Below are positions 1-4,227 of a stretch of DNA of 6,864 bases, one piece after another. The DNA is taken from assembly GCA_021772845.1 (NCBI GenBank), contig JAJFLF010000202.1, positions 1 to 6,864 on the forward strand, written 5' to 3'. A model generated the notes under the pieces. The model did not search any database. It was not told the origin of the DNA and saw only the letters and a program-made list of their open reading frames with translations. Source of the DNA: Mariprofundus sp. GTDB lineage: Bacteria; Pseudomonadota; Zetaproteobacteria; Mariprofundales; Mariprofundaceae. The position numbers and the translations under genes were made by a program. Each line of letters opens with the position of its first letter. Position 1 is the first letter of the stretch.

Positions 1-18
1 AAAAACTAGTGAATTCAT
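1..18 (-). CDS. Start of a further gene of the Roadblock operon (cut by left edge)
   Basis: On the minus strand an ATG at 18-16 opens a frame that reads M-N-S-L-V-F before the window ends. A strong purine-rich ribosome site (AGAGAGGGGA on the minus strand, about 34-25) lies 7 nt upstream when measured from its AGGGG core. The start follows the preceding Roadblock gene on the same strand after a 70-nt gap. Only six codons are visible, so the product cannot be named. By family knowledge, Roadblock/LC7 genes often sit next to a small Ras-like GTPase (MglA type), so such a partner is possible here, but that is inference only. Confidence 0.45.
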
Positions 19-51
19 GTTAGGTCCCCTCTCTGTTCTATTGGGAGCTGA

Positions 52-74
52 GCATCGTATGAAAGATACGCTGC
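52..74 (-). other. Small intercistronic hairpin
   Basis: An inverted repeat has arms CGTAT (56-60) and ATACG (66-70) around a 5-nt loop. Past one mismatch it is extended by GCA (52-54) and TGC (72-74). It lies between the Roadblock gene stop and the next start codon on the minus strand. No T-run follows in the direction of transcription, so it is not a standard terminator. It may be a processing or mRNA-stability hairpin. Confidence 0.3.
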
Positions 75-88
75 ATCACCTCTACCGG

Positions 89-577
89 TTATTGTTTGTT
101 CTGTGCCTCTTGAACTACACGGTTTACCAGTTCCTCCAGCAGTGCTGGCTCTTTATTTTTAAAGAGACGAGCTGATTTTTCTTTTCTATCTTCAGCGTTG
201 GATTTAGCCATAAGTTCGACAATGATTTCTACTTCTTTGCGCGCATGGCCCAGCAGCATGCCGAGCTTGAGCGATCTATTTCCCATCAGAGCAAGTAAAA
301 GCTCATCTCCAGCATGAATAAGGGCGAAGGTACATCCTCTGGATTGCGTAACTACCTGAATACAGCCTTCATCACCACCCTGAATGGATAGCGCATCGCC
401 TAGCGATAACATGGATGAGCACATGGCTGACATTGAATCTGTTTCCAGCTCATTTTCGGAAGCAAATGCAACGGGCAGGCCATCAACGCTGCATAACAGC
501 GCGGCATCCAGATCAGGTTCTCTTGAAACGAGTTTTTCAAGCTCCTGACGACAGGCTTCTCTATATTGGTTAGCCAT
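89..577 (-). CDS. Roadblock/LC7 domain protein, second gene of the pair
   Basis: This 162-residue soluble protein has no signal peptide or membrane segment. An N-terminal helix (about residues 3-20) is followed by the Roadblock pattern: a strand ending in a D-G turn (LDAALLCSVDGLPVAFA, about 23-39), a long helix around the SMSAMCSSMLSLGDAL stretch, then strands including FALIHAGDELLLALMG. About 45 charged, helical residues form a tail after the domain. By family knowledge such proteins dimerise and act as scaffolds or GTPase regulators (MglB, LC7, LAMTOR types) in the cytoplasm; the target here is unknown. Its ATG directly abuts the TAA of the upstream Roadblock gene. Its ribosome site AGGGAG lies inside the end of that gene, 8 nt before the ATG, so the two are probably translationally coupled and may form a heterodimer. 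The fold call is by pattern, not alignment. Confidence 0.75.
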   Translation of the reverse strand: MANQYREACRQELEKLVSREPDLDAALLCSVDGLPVAFASENELETDSMSAMCSSMLSLGDALSIQGGDEGCIQVVTQSRGCTFALIHAGDELLLALMGNRSLKLGMLLGHARKEVEIIVELMAKSNAEDRKEKSARLFKNKEPALLEELVNRVVQEAQNKQ

Positions 578-940
578 TTAATGACTCCCTAGTAACGTTT
601 CGGACATGCAGTCGACAATACGTTTGATTAAGTTTTGTACACCGGCGGGCACTTTACGACACAAAATGGAGAGGTAAATAGAATCGCCACCGATGGTTGC
701 TTCGGCCATAATAAGCATGCGTCCTTTCTTCAATACAAGAGCGCTACAGACAGGATCACCGAGCTCACCCGTCTGGCTCATTTTGCGTGCTGTTTCGATA
801 ACAGTTGCAGAATATGGAGCGAAGTCTTCTCCGGGGGCATCACCAACTTCGGCCATGATCAACCCTTCATCATTGGCAATGACGATGAAAATGAGATCCA
901 TTTCCGCTTGCAGTAGTTCAAGTTTCTGTTGAAGTGAAAT
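578..940 (-). CDS. Small Roadblock/LC7-like protein with a probable ATT start
   Basis: About 120 residues. The core shows the Roadblock N-terminal pattern, MDLIFIVIANDEGLIMAEVGD, with the D-E-G turn between strands. A helix (YSATVIETARKM) and strands (SALVLKKGRMLIMAEA, SIYLSILCRK) follow, then a terminal helix. The first ATG (901) has no convincing ribosome site and would delete the fold's first helix. The frame stays open upstream and encodes SLQQKLELLQAE, a good helix, back to an ATT at 940-938. That ATT has AGGGAG (953-948) exactly 7 nt upstream and lies about 30 nt inside the transcript predicted from the promoter at 976-1004. I therefore place the start at 940; the conservative alternative is ATG 901 (107 residues). 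The gene ends in TAA immediately before the ATG of the next Roadblock gene. Role: probable dimerising regulatory scaffold; partner unknown. Confidence 0.65.
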   Translation of the reverse strand: MSLQQKLELLQAEMDLIFIVIANDEGLIMAEVGDAPGEDFAPYSATVIETARKMSQTGELGDPVCSALVLKKGRMLIMAEATIGGDSIYLSILCRKVPAGVQNLIKRIVDCMSETLLGSH

Positions 941-975
941 GACCTATCTCCCTGTATTTAAGATGAAAGGTCGGC

Positions 976-1004
976 ATTTTACGATGCTGACAATTCGGTG
1001 TCAA
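976..1004 (-). promoter_or_regulatory. Sigma-70 promoter of the Roadblock operon
   Basis: Read on the minus strand, a perfect -35 box TTGACA (1004-999) is followed by a 17-nt spacer and the -10 box TAAAAT (981-976). Transcription would start near 968-970, about 30 nt before the proposed ATT start at 940. Both boxes and the spacer are close to the consensus, so expression is expected to be fairly strong unless repressed. Confidence 0.75.
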
Positions 1005-1010
1005 CAGCAT
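984..1010. promoter_or_regulatory. Inverted repeat overlapping the promoter, possible operator
   Basis: ATGCTGACA (984-992) and TGTCAACAGCAT (999-1010) are inverted copies apart from three extra bases in the second. The inner parts form TGACA-N6-TGTCA. The repeat covers the -35 box and most of the spacer, where a dimeric repressor would block RNA polymerase. Part of the match comes from the -35 consensus itself, so chance is possible. Confidence 0.35.
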
Positions 1011-1079
1011 GGCAAAGGGTGCCGGACGCTTAGCGGGCAATATCTTCTCATAGCATAATGCAGATAGCAAAGCCGTGTG

Positions 1080-1400
1080 TTAATTTTTTTCTTCAAATCC
1101 GGTGCGCGTTATTTTTTTTGCGCGTAAAGCATCGTCGTATTCAATTTCAATGCTGCGCCAGAGTAATTTACCACTCTCTTCATCTTCAAATTCTTCGTAA
1201 TACGTTACACGGTTAGGGTGTAAGGTGTTATTCAGCGCAGGTGAGCCAAGTTTCTGTTCAATGGTGAACTTGGTATTGCCCTCTGTGATCTGATAAATCT
1301 TATTGGCATCTAGCCTGTTGCCCTGATGGATAGGCTCATGAAGGCAGGCGCTAAGCAATAAGCTTGCTGAAGCTGCCATGGTTATCATTAATGTGCGCAT
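1080..1400 (-). CDS. bamE: BamE (SmpA/OmlA) outer-membrane assembly lipoprotein
   Basis: A 106-residue lipoprotein of the SmpA/OmlA family, the accessory lipoprotein of the BAM complex that inserts beta-barrel proteins into the outer membrane. Residues 1-18 form a short signal peptide ending in the lipobox L-S-A-C, with lipidated Cys19. Residue +2 is Leu, consistent with outer-membrane sorting. Family signatures follow: the HQGN segment, a helix (LDANKIYQI), a T-x-x-x-x-x-x-LGSP turn matching the usual 'ALGTP', then strands with Y-Y-E-E-F and IEIEYDD. ATG 1400 is chosen over the in-frame TTG at 1403 because GGAG lies 8 nt upstream and the ATG overlaps the hldD stop by one base (TGATG). It is the last gene of the envelope operon; no clear terminator is visible downstream. 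Confident on family, fairly confident on the name. Confidence 0.82.
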   Translation of the reverse strand: MRTLMITMAASASLLLSACLHEPIHQGNRLDANKIYQITEGNTKFTIEQKLGSPALNNTLHPNRVTYYEEFEDEESGKLLWRSIEIEYDDALRAKKITRTGFEEKN

Positions 1401-2359
1401 CAAACTGTCTCCGCCGGGCCTCTGTGGCCTTTTTCTAATAAAGAGATGTAATCAAACATGCCTTTTTCCAGTGTCCAAGCAGGTTGCCATTGTAGCAGTG
1501 ATAGCGTGTCTGACAGGTCTGCTTCGGTATGGTTCTGAAAAAATGCAAAAGGATTGTCAAAGTATTCAATTTCCAGATTCATATCAAGCGCTTGGGAGAG
1601 TGTGTTAACAATATCATTGTATGAGCGGGCTTTCCCTGAACCGACATTGCATATACCGGAGCGGGGCGCATCCAGTGCCGCTAAATTGGCTGCAACCACA
1701 TCACGAATATAAACAAAGTCACGTTTCTGTTCGCCGTATTTGAACAGGCGAGGCTGTTTGCCAGCTTTTACCTGTTCATACAGTTGCAGCATCATGGATG
1801 CCGTTTTGGTACCACTCTTTTCATTTTTATGGTTTTCACCCGGGCCGTATACATTGAAATAACGTAAACCGATGATGGTGGAGCTGTGACGGTCGTGCCA
1901 ACGGTAGGCTATGCGATCCATCGCAAGTTTAGAGAAACCATAGATGTTTTCAGGTTCTTCACCGCTACCAACTTTATTGGGAGCGGCTGAGTTGCCGTAA
2001 GTGCCTGCTGAGGATGCGTATACAACACGTGTCGCTGATGCATGACTGGCTTCCAGTATATCGGCAAAGGCGTTGGTGTTTGTCTCAACCATGAGGCGCT
2101 GATCCATGATGGTCGTATCTGAGATAGCTGCTTCATGGAAAATGGCTGAAAAATCACCGTTGGCAATCTCATCAAGTAAGGCTGGATCATCACAATCTGT
2201 GGCACGCACTTCACAATCCACATGGATCAGGTTGCGCCAGTCTCCGGATGAAAAATCATCAACAACAAGCACATCAGTGCCGGGGCGTTTGCTTAGTGCG
2301 GCAGCAATATTCGATCCGATATAACCTGCGCCACCTGTTACCAAGATGCGTTCACTCAT
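1400..2359 (-). CDS. hldD: ADP-L-glycero-D-manno-heptose-6-epimerase
   Basis: A 319-residue extended short-chain dehydrogenase/reductase that converts ADP-D-glycero-beta-D-manno-heptose to the L-glycero form, the last cytoplasmic step of heptose supply for the LPS inner core. Visible landmarks: NAD(P)-binding GGAGYIGSN at 9-17; D34-D35 after the second strand; IFHEAA at 73-78; YASSAGTYG at 114-122 with Ser116; the Y140-x-x-x-K144 motif in YGFSK; RYFNVYGP at 166-173; H177-K178; KRDFVY; and a C-terminal FFQNHTEADLS like the E. coli 'FTQADLT'. Tyr140 and Lys178 fall at the positions known to be catalytic in E. coli HldD. A short insertion follows K178. The ATG at 2359 is chosen because AAGGAA precedes it and the GGAGYIGSN motif then sits at the usual distance. 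It overlaps the upstream gene by 8 nt and bamE by 1 nt, so coupling is likely. Confidence 0.92.
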   Translation of the reverse strand: MSERILVTGGAGYIGSNIAAALSKRPGTDVLVVDDFSSGDWRNLIHVDCEVRATDCDDPALLDEIANGDFSAIFHEAAISDTTIMDQRLMVETNTNAFADILEASHASATRVVYASSAGTYGNSAAPNKVGSGEEPENIYGFSKLAMDRIAYRWHDRHSSTIIGLRYFNVYGPGENHKNEKSGTKTASMMLQLYEQVKAGKQPRLFKYGEQKRDFVYIRDVVAANLAALDAPRSGICNVGSGKARSYNDIVNTLSQALDMNLEIEYFDNPFAFFQNHTEADLSDTLSLLQWQPAWTLEKGMFDYISLLEKGHRGPAETV

Positions 2360-2786
2360 GATTGATTTCCTTTGACGTTGTATCCTTTGTGGCAGCGCCT
2401 TTCCACTCAAGTTGTAACTTGTGCAGAGCGCGTGCGGTGGCTTCATTGCAGATAGGGTAACCCGCTTTTCTGTTCACCCCTTCAATGATTACGCTGGCAT
2501 CCAGATTGCGAACATCGGTGTCGCTAAAACCAGCTTCCGCAAACCAGCGTGAGATCCAGCTGCCTAGTCCATCGAGTCTGGAGATGCGAACGGTACGTAT
2601 TAGCTCATCACAGCGTTTGATGCTGACCTGATTGCCAGTTGCAATAGAAAGCTCTTCGGCATGTTCATCGCTGAATGAATCTACGGGTTTACAAAGTAGT
2701 TTAAAAATAACCCATTCACTTTCTGAAATGAAGTTTCGATCTTCATGTAGAGGGAAAGCACCTGGAAGTGCTTGTACTTTGCTCAT
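2352..2786 (-). CDS. Uncharacterised 144-residue protein coupled to hldD
   Basis: I do not recognise the family. The protein is soluble, lacks signal peptide and membrane segments, and is predicted mostly helical. An N-terminal region (residues about 1-30) leads to a helix WVIFKLLCKP, a charged middle with VSIKRCDELIRTVRISR, and a conserved-looking C-terminal domain: WISRWFAEAGF, DLDAS-like turn, VNRKAGYPICNEATARAL, HKLQLEW. The last part resembles a small helical or helix-hairpin-helix-type module, but this is only an impression. ATG 2786 is preferred because AGGTGA lies 7 nt upstream; an in-frame ATG at 2807 (7 codons longer) lacks a ribosome site. Its final codons overlap the hldD start by 8 nt (ATGAGTGA), implying translational coupling and a possible link to LPS heptose synthesis or envelope biogenesis. 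Confidence 0.75.
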   Translation of the reverse strand: MSKVQALPGAFPLHEDRNFISESEWVIFKLLCKPVDSFSDEHAEELSIATGNQVSIKRCDELIRTVRISRLDGLGSWISRWFAEAGFSDTDVRNLDASVIIEGVNRKAGYPICNEATARALHKLQLEWKGAATKDTTSKEINHE

Positions 2787-2808
2787 CTTTTCTTCACCTG
2801 CGATCATC

Positions 2809-2922
2809 TTAATATAGTTGTTTTATCTTATTTTTTGTTGCGGGCATCTTACGTTGCCTGTCCATCTGCGCAAGTTTATCCGTATATAAGCCATTCGCAG
2901 TATCGAATTGTTTCTGTGTCAT
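2809..2922 (-). CDS. Possible 37-codon micro-ORF in the envelope operon
   Basis: An ATG at 2922 opens a 37-residue frame beginning MTQKQFDTANGLYTDKLAQM and ending in a basic K/R-rich stretch before TAA at 2811-2809. It fills most of the gap between the L,D-transpeptidase stop (16 nt upstream) and the next gene, ending 1 nt before the alternative ATG 2807. The composition looks like a soluble, charged helical peptide, and the packing fits an operon gene or leader peptide. Against it, no ribosome site is seen before the ATG. It could be a chance frame. Confidence 0.3.
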   Translation of the reverse strand: MTQKQFDTANGLYTDKLAQMDRQRKMPATKNKIKQLY

Positions 2923-2938
2923 ATCTGTGGAGAGGCGA

Positions 2939-3403
2939 TTATTCAGATATGCGAACAGTCTCACCAACTGCCACATGTTCGAATAGTTCAATGACATCAT
3001 CATTGCGCATGCGGATACAGCCGTGTGAGGCCGGAGTGCCGATTTTATCCTCTTCGTGTGTGCCGTGGATATAAATATAACGAGCATGGGTGTCGACATC
3101 TCCACGATGGTTCTTGCCTGTTTCGCAGCCGCCGAGCCATAAGATACGAGAGAGAATCCAGTCGCGATTCGGGCTGTCTGTTTCCGGGTTATAGATGCAA
3201 AAAGGCTGACGCGCTTTAAAGGCTGTAAATATAGGCAAGCCAGAACCAAACTTATAAGCGATCTGATGTCTGCCGGTAGGTGTTTGTAGGCTGTTTTTAC
3301 GGTTTCCTGCCCCGTTGCTGGCTGTTGAAACAGGATAAGCATAACAGACACCGGTTTTCCGATGATGATAGAGCATCTGTTTGCTGATGGAGATCATAAT
3401 CAT
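2939..3403 (-). CDS. L,D-transpeptidase (YkuD) family protein
   Basis: A 154-residue protein consisting almost only of a YkuD catalytic domain. The N-terminal strand (ISISKQMLYHHR...YPVSTA) is typical. The active-site signature is YIYIHGT (His113) followed after 14 residues by SHGCIRM with His127 and the nucleophile Cys129. Family members form 3-3 peptidoglycan cross-links or attach proteins to peptidoglycan, acting in the periplasm. Oddly, no signal peptide or transmembrane segment precedes the domain, so it may be non-classically exported or act in the cytoplasm; some family members share this. Start 3403 is the longest; ATG 3397 is equally plausible because AGG lies 8 nt before it. It is the first minus-strand gene left of the grpE divergence and probably leads the envelope operon. 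No clear promoter is seen for it. Confidence 0.82.
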   Translation of the reverse strand: MIMISISKQMLYHHRKTGVCYAYPVSTASNGAGNRKNSLQTPTGRHQIAYKFGSGLPIFTAFKARQPFCIYNPETDSPNRDWILSRILWLGGCETGKNHRGDVDTHARYIYIHGTHEEDKIGTPASHGCIRMRNDDVIELFEHVAVGETVRISE

Positions 3404-3461
3404 TGCCTGACTCTAATTAAATCGAAATGAACAACAACATGAATCATTTAGTCATCAGGGT

Positions 3462-3491
3462 CTTGAAACACTGTTTTAATGCCCCTATAGA
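3462..3491 (+). promoter_or_regulatory. Heat-shock (sigma-32) promoter of grpE, overlapped by a sigma-70-like promoter
   Basis: A perfect -35 CTTGAAA (3462-3468) is followed after 13 nt by CCCCTAT (3482-3488), closely matching the sigma-32 consensus CTTGAAA-N13-15-CCCCAT. Transcription would start near 3495, giving a 40-nt leader before the grpE GTG. The same bases also read as a sigma-70 promoter: TTGAAA (3463-3468), 17 nt, TATAGA (3486-3491). Basal plus heat-induced expression from one site is therefore possible. Confidence 0.85.
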
Positions 3492-3535
3492 AAGGCTGTC
3501 AGATAGTGTAAACATCAATGTTCGGAGGAATCGCA

Positions 3536-4117
3536 GTGATAGGCAGAAAGAAGAAAGAGGCTGAAGTTAAAACGGAACTGGAAGAAAATGCTGTGGATGA
3601 ATCGATAAATTTGGAAGAAGTCATTGAGCTGGATGAGAATGGTGATGAAGTCACCGCAGCTCCTGAAGTGGATCCTTTGCAGGAGGCTCAGGCAGAAATC
3701 AGCAACTTGAATGATAAGATGTTGCGCATGCAAGCCGAGATGGTGAATTTACGTAAACGCACCCAGCGTGAAGTGGCTGATGCACATAAATTTGGTGTTG
3801 AAAAGTTTGCCACCTCGCTATTGGATGTTGTAGATAACCTTGAGCGCGCTCTCGATGCTGAAGAAGGTAATGAAGAGGCAGTGCGTGAAGGTGTGCAACT
3901 TACTCTTAATAGCTGGCATGAGATGATGAAATGTTTTGAAGTGGTCCGTATTGATGCTGTAGGCGAAAGCTTTGATCCGCATTTCCATGAAGCGTTAACG
4001 CAGATGCCGAGCGAAGAGCCGGAAGGTACTGTGATCGCCCAGCATGTGGCGGGATACACATTGCACGGACGTTTGATTCGTGCAGCCAAGGTTCTGGTAT
4101 CCAGCGGCCCTGCATAA
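3536..4117 (+). CDS. grpE: GrpE, nucleotide exchange factor of DnaK
   Basis: A 193-residue cytoplasmic co-chaperone that releases ADP from DnaK and acts as a dimeric thermosensor. An acidic, probably disordered N-terminus (residues about 5-50) leads into a long coiled coil (about 52-105) containing LRKRTQRE and the FATSLLDVVDNLERAL segment. The C-terminal beta domain carries FDPHFHEAL and GYTLHGRLIRAAKVLVS, equivalent to the family 'FDPxxHEA' and 'GYxLxxRxLRPAxVxVS'. GTG 3536 is chosen because GGAGGA (3524-3529) lies 6 nt before it; an ATG at 3518 would be six codons longer but has no ribosome site and would place that purine tract inside the gene. It is the first gene of the plus-strand chaperone cluster, directly behind the sigma-32 promoter, with dnaK 110 nt downstream. 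Confidence 0.93.
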   Translation: MIGRKKKEAEVKTELEENAVDESINLEEVIELDENGDEVTAAPEVDPLQEAQAEISNLNDKMLRMQAEMVNLRKRTQREVADAHKFGVEKFATSLLDVVDNLERALDAEEGNEEAVREGVQLTLNSWHEMMKCFEVVRIDAVGESFDPHFHEALTQMPSEEPEGTVIAQHVAGYTLHGRLIRAAKVLVSSGPA

Positions 4118-4131
4118 TGATCTGAACAATG

Positions 4132-4171
4132 CTTTGGGGGGTTGAATTTAATATTATGCCTCCCCATAAAG
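4132..4171 (+). other. G/C-armed hairpin between grpE and dnaK
   Basis: GGGGGG (4136-4141) can pair with CCTCCCC (4159-4165) through GGGG/CCCC, one G-T and one G-C pair, around an A/T-rich loop. CTTT (4132-4135) can add pairs with AAAG (4168-4171) past a 2-nt bulge. No T-run follows, so it is more likely an attenuator or a processing/stability hairpin at the end of the grpE message than a full terminator. It contains the -35 and -10 of the proposed dnaK promoter. Confidence 0.45.
4141..4169 (+). promoter_or_regulatory. Probable second heat-shock promoter, in front of dnaK
   Basis: GTTGAAT (4141-4147) matches five of seven bases of the sigma-32 -35 box. After 14 nt, CCCCATAA (4162-4169) matches the -10 box CCCCATNT except for the last base. 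Transcription would start near 4175, leaving about 50 nt of leader before the dnaK ATG. This would let dnaK be made independently of grpE, in keeping with its higher cellular demand. Confidence 0.55.
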
Positions 4172-4183
4172 TGATACATAAGA

Positions 4184-4218
4184 TATTTGAATAACTAGTT
4201 GAAATAGTTAATTAGGAG
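4184..4218 (+). promoter_or_regulatory. dnaK leader hairpin covering the ribosome site (possible RNA thermometer)
   Basis: TAACTA (4192-4197) and TAGTTA (4205-4210) form a 6-bp A/U-rich stem with a 7-nt loop. Past one A-A mismatch the helix can continue through A4190-U4212, G4189-U4213, U4188-A4214, U4187-G4215 and U4186-G4216. It therefore pairs a U-rich strand with the start of the AGGAG ribosome site (4214-4218; 9 nt before ATG 4228). A weak A/U and G-U helix over the ribosome site is the design of heat-labile RNA thermometers. Function is inferred. Confidence 0.35.
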
Positions 4219-4227
4219 AAAAGAAAC

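Noticed and set aside
6..16. Adjacent SpeI and EcoRI sites resembling a cloning-vector linker at the window edge
   Set aside because: The bases are explained by the first codons of a minus-strand gene with a good ribosome site, and no further vector sequence follows.
635..932. Plus-strand frames opposite the first Roadblock gene
   Set aside because: Antisense shadows without ribosome sites or recognisable protein pattern.
1401..1403. TTG start for bamE one codon upstream of the ATG
   Set aside because: The ATG at 1400 has better ribosome-site spacing and the usual TGATG overlap with the hldD stop; the signal peptide is complete from the ATG.
2360..2446. 29-codon N-terminal extension of hldD
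   Set aside because: It is the upstream gene read in another frame; the nucleotide-binding motif begins at the expected distance from ATG 2359, which has its own ribosome site.
2809..2940. Internal promoter for the unknown gene-hldD-bamE set
   Set aside because: TTGCGC-N16-TAAGAT and a TATATA stretch are present, but the -35 matches are too poor to call.
2923..3351. Long minus-strand frame overlapping the L,D-transpeptidase gene
   Set aside because: It lies over a gene with an intact catalytic motif in another frame and shows no domain pattern itself; only its last 37 codons, outside that gene, are kept as a possible micro-ORF.
3404..3461. Promoter and AAATGA/TCATTT inverted repeat ahead of the L,D-transpeptidase
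   Set aside because: No pair of boxes reaches a convincing match on the minus strand, and a 6-bp A/T-rich repeat with a 13-nt loop is easily produced by chance.
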